From Lachnocurva sp029100405 (GTDB lineage: Bacteria > Bacillota > Clostridia > Lachnospirales > Lachnospiraceae): 64,000 nucleotides of DNA. Under the pieces are notes generated by a model that saw only the letters and a list, made by a program, of their open reading frames with translations, made no database searches and was not told the origin of the DNA. The stretch spans positions 39,799-103,798 of the forward strand of contig JBJYZC010000010.1 in assembly GCA_046263755.1 (NCBI GenBank), read 5' to 3'. Positions 16,981 through 24,746 of this stretch are shown piece by piece. Numbering within the stretch: the first letter of the stretch is position 1; each line of letters opens with the position of its first letter. Position numbers and translations under genes: made by a program.

Positions 16981-17789
16981 AGAATATAAATGATCATAAG
17001 AATCCTCAGGATGACCTGAGAGGGATCCTTTCAAAATTGCAAAGTGGCGAACTCACCGTGGACGAAGCGGAACTTGCTCTTCGAGAGGAACCCATCATCG
17101 ACTTGGGCTATGCCAAGGTGGATCTCCATCGTAAGGTGCGCCAGGGCGTGTCCGAGGTGATCTACGCCGCCGGGAAAACCGCTCGGGAGATCGCCGGCAT
17201 CATCGAAACGATGGTATCTCACAAACAGATGCCGATCCTTGTGACCCGTCTCGATCCTGAGAAATATAGATCGATCGAAGAGCTGCTTGGCAGCGATGGT
17301 CTGCATTTCCATAAGGAGGCCGGGATCCTTATCGTTGGAGACATGCCGGAAAAACGCTATCGCGGCAAGGTTTTGATCGCCTGCGGGGGAACATCGGACA
17401 TTCCGGTAGCGGAAGAAGCGGCGCTGACGGCAGAGGTCTTAGGCCTTTCGGTCCAGCGGCTCTATGATGTCGGCGTTGCAGGCATTCACAGGCTGCTGTC
17501 CCATACGGAGGACATCCTGAAGGCTGATGTGATCATTGCCTGCGCAGGTATGGAAGGCGCACTGGCAAGTGTCATCGGAGGCCTGGCGGATTGCCCGGTG
17601 ATCGCTGTGCCGACCAGCGTCGGTTATGGTGCTTCTTTCCAGGGCCTGTCGGCGCTTCTTGCAATGCTGAATTCCTGTGCCAGCGGGATCACGGTTGTGA
17701 ATATTGATAATGGTTTTGGCGCGGCCATGGCAGCAGTAAAGATTCTGCGGAGAGTGGAGCAATTAGACTTAGAAAAGGCAGCAAAGTGA
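16977..17789 (+). CDS. larB: Nickel pincer cofactor biosynthesis protein LarB
   Basis: 270-residue carboxylase/hydrolase that carboxylates and hydrolyses nicotinic acid adenine dinucleotide in the first step of nickel-pincer nucleotide synthesis (established for Lactobacillus LarB). The C-terminal half is PurE-like, with ACGGTSDIPVAEEAALTAE and GMEGALASVIGGL. The start is TTG 16977, overlapping the preceding stop. larC follows with a four-base GTGA overlap. larE and larA are not in the window. Confidence 0.9.
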   Translation: MKNINDHKNPQDDLRGILSKLQSGELTVDEAELALREEPIIDLGYAKVDLHRKVRQGVSEVIYAAGKTAREIAGIIETMVSHKQMPILVTRLDPEKYRSIEELLGSDGLHFHKEAGILIVGDMPEKRYRGKVLIACGGTSDIPVAEEAALTAEVLGLSVQRLYDVGVAGIHRLLSHTEDILKADVIIACAGMEGALASVIGGLADCPVIAVPTSVGYGASFQGLSALLAMLNSCASGITVVNIDNGFGAAMAAVKILRRVEQLDLEKAAK

Positions 17790-19090
17790 AGAAATTACTC
17801 TATCTGGATTGTGGAATGGGTGTCGCCGGCGACATGCTGTCGGCGGCTTTTCTGGACCTTCTGGCTGAAATGAGAAAGGATGAGCATTCCGCGAAATCAC
17901 AGGTCATTCAGGATCTGCTTGGTGAGCTGAATGCAATCGGTATACCAGAAGTTACATTTGAAGCGGAGAATGCAGTTCGCTGCGGTATTCTCGGCCTTCA
18001 TCTTGCCGTACGTGTTTCCGGGGAGGAAGAAACTGTGGATGCCCATTCCCATCCCCATACTTCAACCCATTCTCAAATTCATACTCATACGAATTCTCAT
18101 TCTCATTCTCACCGTACTCTGGCGGATGTGCTGGAAATCGTCGAAGGGTTGAAACTTCCAAAAGAAGTCCGCTCGCAGGTCATCTCTATTTATCAGACGC
18201 TGGCAGAGGCCGAAAGCCACGCCCATGGTATGGAGGTCTCTGAAATTCATTTTCACGAAGTCGGCCTCATGGATGCGATTGCAGATATTACAGCATCCGC
18301 TTACCTCTTGAACCTCATTCATCCGGATCAGGTCATCGCGAGCCCTGTTCGGACGGGCTTTGGGGAGGTTCACAGTGCCCATGGCATTCTGCCGGTCCCG
18401 GCACCTGCAACTGCTTTTCTCCTTCGAGGCATTCCGACCTATGCCGGCGACATTCCTGGGGAAATGTCGACCCCGACCGGGGCGGCCTTGCTTCGGACCT
18501 TCGTGTCCTCTTTCGAAGAACAGCCGGTCATGGTCTCTAAAGCAGAAGGCTACGGCATGGGGAAGAAGAATTTTCCACGAGCAAACTGCGTGAGGGCAGT
18601 TTTTTCGGAAGGCGAAGACCTATGCAATGCAGATGACAGGAAGGAAGATCAAATCATCCGTTTGGAATGCGATATGGATGACATCACAGGAGAGGAAATG
18701 GGCTTTGCTATGGACCGGATTTATGAAGCCGGAGCAAGGGATGTCTTCTATCAACCGGTTTATATGAAGAAGAATCGGCCGGGCATCCTCCTTACGGTTT
18801 TGACCAAAGAAAAGGAGAAGGAGGCTGTCATTCGGGCGATTTTCTGCCATACGACAACCATTGGAATTCGAGAGGAAGTCATGCGGCGCTACGTTCTGAA
18901 GCGGGTACTTGTGACAGAAGATACGAGTTTTGGCCCTGTGCAGAAGAAAGTATCCACTGGCTATGGCGTTCACCGGGAGAAGTGGGAGTACCGGGATCTG
19001 CAGGAAATAGCCCGGAGGGAGAAGACAAGCATTCGGGAAATACTTACGAATTTAGATGGAAATCCATCGAAAAAAAAGCATTTTTTCTAA
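17786..19090 (+). CDS. larC: Nickel pincer cofactor biosynthesis protein LarC (nickel insertase)
   Basis: 434-residue CTP-dependent cyclometallase that inserts nickel into the pincer cofactor. The N-terminus DCGMGVAGDMLSAAFLDL and the central EIHFHEVGLMDAIADI are typical. A His-rich tract (codons from about 18037 to 18112, 13 or more His) probably stores or binds nickel. LarC1 and LarC2 are in one continuous frame, unlike L. plantarum, where a programmed frameshift joins them. It starts at GTG 17786, overlapping the larB stop. The product would serve a LarA-type racemase encoded elsewhere. Confidence 0.9.
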   Translation: MKKLLYLDCGMGVAGDMLSAAFLDLLAEMRKDEHSAKSQVIQDLLGELNAIGIPEVTFEAENAVRCGILGLHLAVRVSGEEETVDAHSHPHTSTHSQIHTHTNSHSHSHRTLADVLEIVEGLKLPKEVRSQVISIYQTLAEAESHAHGMEVSEIHFHEVGLMDAIADITASAYLLNLIHPDQVIASPVRTGFGEVHSAHGILPVPAPATAFLLRGIPTYAGDIPGEMSTPTGAALLRTFVSSFEEQPVMVSKAEGYGMGKKNFPRANCVRAVFSEGEDLCNADDRKEDQIIRLECDMDDITGEEMGFAMDRIYEAGARDVFYQPVYMKKNRPGILLTVLTKEKEKEAVIRAIFCHTTTIGIREEVMRRYVLKRVLVTEDTSFGPVQKKVSTGYGVHREKWEYRDLQEIARREKTSIREILTNLDGNPSKKKHFF

Positions 19091-19112
19091 TGCAACTTCC
19101 TTCAGGATTGTC

Positions 19113-19118
19113 TATAAT
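19113..19118 (+). promoter_or_regulatory. Probable -10 element of pckA
   Basis: A perfect TATAAT 50 bases before the pckA start. The -35 region (about 19090-19095, ATGCAA) is poor, so this is a tentative promoter. Confidence 0.4.
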
Positions 19119-19168
19119 AACATGTGGGTTTAATGTCCAAAGATATAATAGAAAGGCTGAGTGAAATA

Positions 19169-20773
19169 ATGGCAAACATTGATTTAACACAGTATGGCAT
19201 TACCGGCACAACAGAGATTGTCTACAATCCTTCTTACGAGACTCTCTATGCAGAAGAGACAAAGGATTCTCTGGAAGGCTATGAAGTAGGCCACAAGACT
19301 GAGCTTGGCGCGGTTGATGTATTTACCGGTATCTACACCGGACGTTCTCCTAAGGATAAATTCATCGTTATGGATGAGAATTCTAAGGATACCGTATGGT
19401 GGAACACTCCGGAATATCCGAATGATAACCATGCTGCATCCGAGAAGACCTGGGCAGCAGTAAAGGAAATCGCAAAGCAGGAGCTTTCCAATAAGAAGCT
19501 TTATGTGATCGATGGTTTCTGCGGAGCAAATAAGGACACCCGTATGGCTGTTCGTTTCATCATGGAAGTTGCTTGGCAGGCTCATTTCGTAAAGAACATG
19601 TTCATCCGTCCGACTGAAGAAGAGCAGGCAAATTTCAAGCCTGATTTCGTTGTTTACAACGCTTCCAAGGCTAAGGTTGAGAACTATAAGGAGCTTGGTC
19701 TGAATTCCGAGACCGCAGTTGTCTTCAATATCACAAGCCATGAGCAGGTCATCATCAACACCTGGTACGGCGGAGAGATGAAGAAGGGTATGTTCTCCAT
19801 GATGAACTACTACCTGCCTCTGAAGGGTATTGCCTCCATGCACTGCTCTGCAAATACAGACCTTAACGGCGAAAATACCTGTATCTTCTTCGGCCTGTCC
19901 GGAACCGGAAAGACCACTCTTTCCACCGATCCCAAGAGACTCCTCATCGGTGATGATGAGCACGGCTGGGATGACAACGGCGTCTTCAACCTTGAGGGCG
20001 GCTGCTATGCTAAGGTCATCAACCTGGATAAGGAAGCTGAGCCGGATATCTATGGTGCAATCAGAAGAGATGCTCTTCTTGAGAATGTAACTGTAGCGGA
20101 TGACGGAAAGCTTGATTTCAATGATAAGTCCGTAACCGAGAATACTCGTGTATCTTATCCGATCTATCACATTGACAAGATCGTTAAGCCGATCTCTCAT
20201 GGTCCGGCTGCGAAGAATGTGATCTTCCTTTCTGCTGATGCATTCGGCGTACTTCCTCCTGTTTCGATTCTGACACCGGAGCAGACACAGTACTACTTCC
20301 TGTCCGGATTCACCGCTAAGCTGGCTGGTACCGAGCGCGGTATTACCGAGCCGACTCCGACCTTCTCCGCTTGCTTTGGTCAGGCATTCCTGGAACTGCA
20401 TCCGACCAAGTACGCACAGGAGCTGGTTAAGAAGATGACCAAGTCCGGCGCTAAGGCTTATCTCGTTAACACCGGATGGAACGGAACCGGTAAGCGTATC
20501 TCCATTAAGGATACTCGTGGAATCATCACAGCGATCCAGAATGGTGATGTTGCTAAGGCTCCTACCAAGAAGATCCCTTACTTCGATTTCGAAGTACCGA
20601 CCGAACTTCCTGGTGTTGATCCTGCCATCCTCGATCCCAGAGACACCTATAAGGATGCTTCTGAGTGGGAAGAGAAGGCAAAGGATCTGGCAGCAAGATT
20701 CCAGAAGAACTTCAAGAAGTATGAAGGAAACGAAGCAGGTAAGGCACTTGTATCCGCAGGCCCTGAACTGTAA
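19169..20773 (+). CDS. pckA: Phosphoenolpyruvate carboxykinase (ATP)
   Basis: 534-residue enzyme that interconverts oxaloacetate and PEP with ATP/ADP. The P-loop GLSGTGKTT is at residues 242-250, followed by the kinase-2 motif LIGDDEHGW. Length is normal for the ATP-dependent family. I prefer ATG 19169 because it gives the usual short N-terminus; an in-frame GTG at 19124 would add 15 atypical residues. In fermentative anaerobes the enzyme often runs in the carboxylating direction. Monocistronic: its own -10 upstream and a terminator downstream. Confidence 0.96.
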   Translation: MANIDLTQYGITGTTEIVYNPSYETLYAEETKDSLEGYEVGHKTELGAVDVFTGIYTGRSPKDKFIVMDENSKDTVWWNTPEYPNDNHAASEKTWAAVKEIAKQELSNKKLYVIDGFCGANKDTRMAVRFIMEVAWQAHFVKNMFIRPTEEEQANFKPDFVVYNASKAKVENYKELGLNSETAVVFNITSHEQVIINTWYGGEMKKGMFSMMNYYLPLKGIASMHCSANTDLNGENTCIFFGLSGTGKTTLSTDPKRLLIGDDEHGWDDNGVFNLEGGCYAKVINLDKEAEPDIYGAIRRDALLENVTVADDGKLDFNDKSVTENTRVSYPIYHIDKIVKPISHGPAAKNVIFLSADAFGVLPPVSILTPEQTQYYFLSGFTAKLAGTERGITEPTPTFSACFGQAFLELHPTKYAQELVKKMTKSGAKAYLVNTGWNGTGKRISIKDTRGIITAIQNGDVAKAPTKKIPYFDFEVPTELPGVDPAILDPRDTYKDASEWEEKAKDLAARFQKNFKKYEGNEAGKALVSAGPEL

Positions 20774-20791
20774 TTCATTTCTTCTGTATGG

Positions 20792-20823
20792 AAAGGACAG
20801 GCATAAAAATATGCCTGTCCTTT
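20792..20823 (+). terminator. Intrinsic terminator of pckA
   Basis: A 14-bp perfect stem AAAGGACAGGCATA / TATGCCTGTCCTTT with a four-base loop. The U tract is short (TTT), so strength is moderate. Confidence 0.75.
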
Positions 20824-20859
20824 CATGCTTTATAGACAAGAAAATAGAAAGGAGCATTT

Positions 20860-21378
20860 ATGGCTGACCTTGATCTCAAAGAAAAAGGTGCGGAGCTGGC
20901 CGATAAGAGCAAGGGCTTTTTCGGGGAGTTCCGGAAATTTATCATGCGGGGCAATGTGATTGACCTGGCAGTCGGCGTTATCATTGGTGCCGCTTTTCAG
21001 GGAATCGTGAAATCACTGGTCGATGATATCGTAATGCCGGTCATCTCTTTATTGACGGGCGGTATCGATTTCACCAACTGGTTCCTTTCCCTGGATGGAA
21101 GCCATTATAAGACTCTGGCGGCAGCTCAGAAGGCCGGAGCTGCAACCTTAAACTATGGGAAGTTTTTGACTGCTGTGATTAATTTCCTCCTGATGGCACT
21201 GGTCATTTTTATCATGGTAAAACTGATCAACGACCTGTCTGACCGGCTGAAGAAACCGGAGGAAGAAAAACAGACGACAAAGAAATGTCCTTACTGCCTG
21301 TCTGAGATACCGATCAAGGCCAGCCGCTGCCCGCATTGTACCTCAGAGTTAGTGGTAGATCCGGATTTCAAACTGTGA
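20860..21378 (+). CDS. mscL: Large-conductance mechanosensitive channel MscL with C-terminal zinc ribbon
   Basis: 172-residue channel. The family core is clear: the N-terminal amphipathic region, TM1 (about 33-55, with GNVIDLAVGVIIGAAF) and TM2 (about 105-126). After the usual cytoplasmic helix there is a CPYC-N10-CPHC zinc-ribbon-like module (Cys143, 146, 157, 160) that ordinary MscL (about 130-150 residues) lacks. It acts as an osmotic release valve in the membrane; the added module would lie in the cytoplasm. The ribosome binding site is AAAGGAG. Confidence 0.93.
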   Translation: MADLDLKEKGAELADKSKGFFGEFRKFIMRGNVIDLAVGVIIGAAFQGIVKSLVDDIVMPVISLLTGGIDFTNWFLSLDGSHYKTLAAAQKAGAATLNYGKFLTAVINFLLMALVIFIMVKLINDLSDRLKKPEEEKQTTKKCPYCLSEIPIKASRCPHCTSELVVDPDFKL

Positions 21379-21425
21379 GCCTATATTCGTGCTTAGCGGA
21401 AGACATAAGAGACAGTGGGAGTTCT

Positions 21426-22169
21426 ATGACGGATGAGAAAAAGCAAGACATAAAGACCAGGATCCATCTTAGGATCGACCGCCTGGACCGTTACCGGGAG
21501 GAGGATCTGGAGAGAATCGGAAGTTTTCTGAGCCGGGATCAGAAGGAAAAACTGGCTTCCATTAAGAACGGCAAGGCAAAGAGACAGTCTCTTCTGGCGG
21601 CCGGTCTCCTGGAAGATGCTTTCTTTGATCTCGGCCTACAGGGGCCCCTGTCCTATGGAAAACTTCCCAATGGTAAGCCTTGCCTTTTGAACAGACCGGG
21701 TCTGGATTTCTCGGTTTCTCACAGCGGAAATCTGGCTTCAGCAGCAGCGGCAGATCTTTCCTTTGGGCCCGGTCTTGGCCTGGATGTTGAAGATCTCTCC
21801 ATCCGAGAGCAGGATCCGGATCATTACATCAGACTAGCGGAACGCTTTTTCTCACCGGAGGAAGTCGAGATGGTGAGGAGGGGACTTCCGGACGGTCTCT
21901 ATTTCTCCTGGGAAGAGGAGGATCTGGAGCTGACAGAAGACGTGAAGCTTTTGCGGCGGTTCTTTCGGATCTGGACTTTTAAAGAAGCCTATGCAAAGGC
22001 GGTGGATCGGCCTCTGATCCGAGTACTGAAGGAGGAAGCCTATCGGCCGGACCGGCCGGATCTGATCTGCATGGCAAGGGAGGATAGTATTCTCAGCCTG
22101 GTTCTTGCAGGACATGAGATCAAGCCGGAGGATGTGGTCCTGCATGGCAGCTTCACAAGAACGCTTTAA
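21426..22169 (+). CDS. 4'-phosphopantetheinyl transferase superfamily protein (Sfp type)
   Basis: 247 residues. Transfers phosphopantetheine from CoA to carrier proteins. Family motifs are visible: FSVSHSGN, the Mg-binding GLDVED and the WTFKEAYAKA helix. An insertion rich in Glu (about FSWEEEDLELTEDV) precedes the last motif. I use ATG 21426, which has a GGGAG upstream and lies 47 bases after mscL. No biosynthetic gene cluster is adjacent, so the carrier-protein target is unknown; it could serve secondary metabolism or act on fatty-acid ACP. Confidence 0.85.
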   Translation: MTDEKKQDIKTRIHLRIDRLDRYREEDLERIGSFLSRDQKEKLASIKNGKAKRQSLLAAGLLEDAFFDLGLQGPLSYGKLPNGKPCLLNRPGLDFSVSHSGNLASAAAADLSFGPGLGLDVEDLSIREQDPDHYIRLAERFFSPEEVEMVRRGLPDGLYFSWEEEDLELTEDVKLLRRFFRIWTFKEAYAKAVDRPLIRVLKEEAYRPDRPDLICMAREDSILSLVLAGHEIKPEDVVLHGSFTRTL

Positions 22170-22188
22170 CGTATTGTATTAAATTTCA

Positions 22189-22205
22189 TTCACCTTTAAG
22201 GTGAA
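22189..22205. promoter_or_regulatory. 17-bp palindrome upstream of ilvN promoter
   Basis: TTCACCTTTAAGGTGAA is a perfect dyad ending seven bases before the -35 of the ilvN promoter. Its place and symmetry suggest a regulator-binding site. It has no T tract and is not a terminator. Confidence 0.6.
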
Positions 22206-22211
22206 AATTTG

Positions 22212-22239
22212 TTGACTTAAAAAAATAAAGTGCTAGAAT
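22212..22239 (+). promoter_or_regulatory. Promoter of ilvN
   Basis: TTGACT (22212-22217), a 16-base AT-rich spacer and TAGAAT (22234-22239). The start codon follows 34 bases after the -10. Confidence 0.78.
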
Positions 22240-22272
22240 CTAAGCATACTTAGAGAACAGGAGAGGAGAGGC

Positions 22273-22773
22273 ATGAGAAAGCAGGTTCTGTCGATACTGG
22301 TTGAGAATACCCCATCTGTACTGAGTCACGTAGCAGGACTTTTCAGCCGGAGAGGTTATAACATCGATAGTATCTCCGCCGGAGTGACAGCGGATCCACG
22401 GATCACACGAATCACGATCGTGACAAGCGGTGATGAACAGATCCTGGAACAGATCGAGAAGCAGGTTGCCAAGCTGGAAGATGTCCTTCATGTGCAGATC
22501 CTCGATCCGGAAGCTTCCGTTCAGACGGAACTCATGCTGGTAAAGCTTCGGGCTGTCGATACAGACCGGCAGAAAGCTTTGTCTGTTGTGGATATTTTCC
22601 ATGGCAAGGTCGTTGATGTGACCCATGACTCCCTTGTGATCCAGGTAACAGGAAATCAGGATAAGCTCGTGTCTTTTTTAAACATGCTGGATGGCTACGA
22701 GATCTTGGAACTGGCCAGAACAGGATTGACAGGACTTACCCGAGGAAGTGATGACGTGTTCTTTATTGAATAG
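22273..22773 (+). CDS. ilvN: Acetolactate synthase small (regulatory) subunit
   Basis: 166 residues. The N-terminal ACT domain (about 3-76: VLSILVENTPSVLSHVAGLFSRRGYNID) binds valine in this family and confers feedback inhibition on the large subunit; the C-terminal domain (about 80-160) completes the type. GGAGAGGAGAGG precedes the ATG. The catalytic subunit ilvB/ilvI is not adjacent; ilvC follows after 116 bases. Confidence 0.92.
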   Translation: MRKQVLSILVENTPSVLSHVAGLFSRRGYNIDSISAGVTADPRITRITIVTSGDEQILEQIEKQVAKLEDVLHVQILDPEASVQTELMLVKLRAVDTDRQKALSVVDIFHGKVVDVTHDSLVIQVTGNQDKLVSFLNMLDGYEILELARTGLTGLTRGSDDVFFIE

Positions 22774-22889
22774 GTAGAGAATACGATCACGATATCCGTA
22801 CGGAGGAATGTTTCGATTACTCTTTCGATTCCCGATTTTGTTCGAAAATGTATTTGTACGGAAAGTTTATATCTACAGGAGGAAAAAAG

Positions 22890-23921
22890 ATGTCAAGACT
22901 TGATCACGAAGCAAGAATCTATTATCAGGAAGACTGTAATCTGGATGCTCTGAGAGGTCATAAGATTGCAGTAATCGGCTATGGCTCCCAGGGTCATGCA
23001 CATGCTCTGAATCTGAAGGATTCCGGCATGGATGTTGTTGTCGGCCTTTATGAAGGCTCTAAGAGTAAGGCTAAGGCCGAGGCTCAGGGACTCAAGGTTC
23101 TTCCTGTTGCTGAAGCAGCAAAATGGGCAGATGTTATCATGGTTCTGATCCCGGATGAGCTTCAGGCTGATATGTACAAGACAGAGATTGCCCCTTATCT
23201 GGAAGAGGGCGATATGCTGATGTTCGCACACGGCTTCAACATTAACTACAAGCTGATCGTTCCCCCTGCATATGTCGATGTTACCATGATCGCTCCGAAG
23301 GCTCCCGGACATACCGTTCGTTCCGAGTATCAGGAAGGAAAAGGAACTCCTTGTCTGGTAGCCGTTGAACAGGATGCTACCGGTAAGGCTCTGGAGAAGG
23401 CTCTGGCTTACGGTGCTGCATTGGGCGGAGCTCGTGCAGGTCTTCTGGAGACCACTTTCCAGGTTGAGACCGAGACCGACCTCTTCGGTGAGCAGGCTGT
23501 TCTTTGCGGCGGCGTTGTTAAGCTGATGCAGACCGGCTTTGAGGTTCTCTGCGAGGCAGGTTATGATCCGAGAAATGCTTACTTCGAGTGCATCCATGAG
23601 ATGAAGCTGATTGTTGACCTGATCTATCAGTCTGGTTTTGCAGGAATGCGTTACTCCATCTCCAATACCGCTGAGTATGGTGATTATGTTTCCGGACCGA
23701 AGATCATCACTGCTGATACCAAGGCAGCTATGAAGAAGGTTCTGTCTGATATCCAGGATGGTACTTTCGCTTCTGACTTCGTTCAGGATATGAAGAACGG
23801 TCGTGTACACTTCGAGGGTATGCGTGCAAAGGCAGCTGAGCATCCTTCAGAAGCAATCGGTAAGGAGATCCGTAAGCTTTACAGCTGGAACAATGAGAAT
23901 GAGAAGCTGATCAACAACTAA
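22890..23921 (+). CDS. ilvC: Ketol-acid reductoisomerase
   Basis: 343-residue class I enzyme that converts acetolactate to dihydroxyisovalerate in valine, leucine and isoleucine synthesis. The Rossmann motif GYGSQGHAHALNLKDSG is followed by a short-loop cofactor region. The C-terminal knotted domain holds the metal-binding Asp/Glu residues (ETDLFGEQAVLCGG). The first in-frame ATG at 22848 is unlikely; ATG 22890 has AGGAGG upstream and the usual N-terminus. Confidence 0.97.
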   Translation: MSRLDHEARIYYQEDCNLDALRGHKIAVIGYGSQGHAHALNLKDSGMDVVVGLYEGSKSKAKAEAQGLKVLPVAEAAKWADVIMVLIPDELQADMYKTEIAPYLEEGDMLMFAHGFNINYKLIVPPAYVDVTMIAPKAPGHTVRSEYQEGKGTPCLVAVEQDATGKALEKALAYGAALGGARAGLLETTFQVETETDLFGEQAVLCGGVVKLMQTGFEVLCEAGYDPRNAYFECIHEMKLIVDLIYQSGFAGMRYSISNTAEYGDYVSGPKIITADTKAAMKKVLSDIQDGTFASDFVQDMKNGRVHFEGMRAKAAEHPSEAIGKEIRKLYSWNNENEKLINN

Positions 23922-23962
23922 TGTGACAAGTTTCATTCATTCTATGGGCTTCATGTAAATCG

Positions 23963-23997
23963 AAAGTCCCGGAAGAGATTCTTCCGGGACTTTTTTT
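23963..23997 (+). terminator. Intrinsic terminator of ilvN-ilvC
   Basis: A 13-bp stem AAAGTCCCGGAAG / CTTCCGGGACTTT, loop AGATT, then a T run. Confidence 0.93.
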
Positions 23998-24092
23998 ATA
24001 AGCAGGTCTTAAGCAAGACGATCTTTTCATGATGAAAAGCCAAATGCGGAAAAGCCTAATGCGGAAAAGACAAACAAAAACCGCCTCCTTTG

Positions 24093-24101
24093 TGCTATAG
24101 T
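24093..24101 (+). promoter_or_regulatory. Extended -10 promoter element
   Basis: TGCTATAGT is an extended -10 (TG-N-TATAGT) 62 bases before the phosphoribosyltransferase-like gene. No good -35 is seen. Two near-direct repeats of AATGCGGAAAAG lie just upstream (about 24043-24070). Confidence 0.45.
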
Positions 24102-24163
24102 GGTTATATAACGAGCCGGTCTGCATTTCAAGAAAAATCATTGCGGTTAAGGAGGGAGCCTGT

Positions 24164-24706
24164 ATGAGTGAGATCGAGATATCCGGTAAGACACGGGAAG
24201 ATTTGGCAAAACATCTGCATGAGATTCTGCCTTGTGAGCACGCGGGAAAGAGGGATCTATTGCCGCTTTATACAGATCCTGTCTGGATGCGGGAGGTTGT
24301 CTCCTATCTGGCGGAGCCCTTTGAGGGAAATGTAGACCTGGTTCTTGCGCCCGAGCCATTCGGAATGATCCTCGGCAGTCAGTTGGCAATGGAACTTCAA
24401 GTCGGTTTTCTCCCGATTCGGCGAGGAAAAGGGGGAGAGTTGGAGACAAGGGACTGCCTGATTGCCAATTATATTGACCACAAGAATGAGCCGACCAGGC
24501 TTAGCGCAGCCGGTGCATATCTGAAGGAAGGAACAAGGGTTCTGATCGCGGATGACTGGATCGAAACCGGAGTGACCCTTCATGCCTGCCGGAATATGCT
24601 GGAAGACGCAGGTGTGATCGTTTCCGGAATTGCTGTTATCGGGGCCGATTATAACAGAGTCTCACGGGATCTCATTGATCTTGGTGTAGTGCATCATATT
24701 TTATAA
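24164..24706 (+). CDS. Phosphoribosyltransferase-type protein (adenine PRTase-like)
   Basis: 180 residues with a type I phosphoribosyltransferase fold. The PRPP-binding loop reads VLIADDWIETGVTL (about residues 126-139), close to the canonical hydrophobic-DD-x-x-TG-x-T. The region LVLAPEPFGMILGSQLA matches the adenine PRTase N-terminal substrate region. The loop has Trp-Ile-Glu where Val-x-Ala is common, and the protein is shorter at the C-terminus than many APRTs, so substrate is uncertain. AAGGAGGGAG precedes the ATG. thrC follows after 40 bases. Confidence 0.75.
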   Translation: MSEIEISGKTREDLAKHLHEILPCEHAGKRDLLPLYTDPVWMREVVSYLAEPFEGNVDLVLAPEPFGMILGSQLAMELQVGFLPIRRGKGGELETRDCLIANYIDHKNEPTRLSAAGAYLKEGTRVLIADDWIETGVTLHACRNMLEDAGVIVSGIAVIGADYNRVSRDLIDLGVVHHIL

Positions 24707-24746
24707 TTAAGGAAAAATTTTACAAAAAGGAAAACGGAGAGAGAAA

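Noticed and set aside
17786..19090. Programmed frameshift in larC
   Set aside because: LarC1 and LarC2 parts are already in one continuous frame; no shift is needed.
19184..20857. Very long minus-strand open frame opposite pckA
   Set aside because: It mirrors the codon pattern of pckA, has no ribosome binding site and gives a Cys/Leu/Ile-rich protein of no family. The same applies to the long antisense frames opposite potD, ilvC, thrC, ftsZ and sdaAB.
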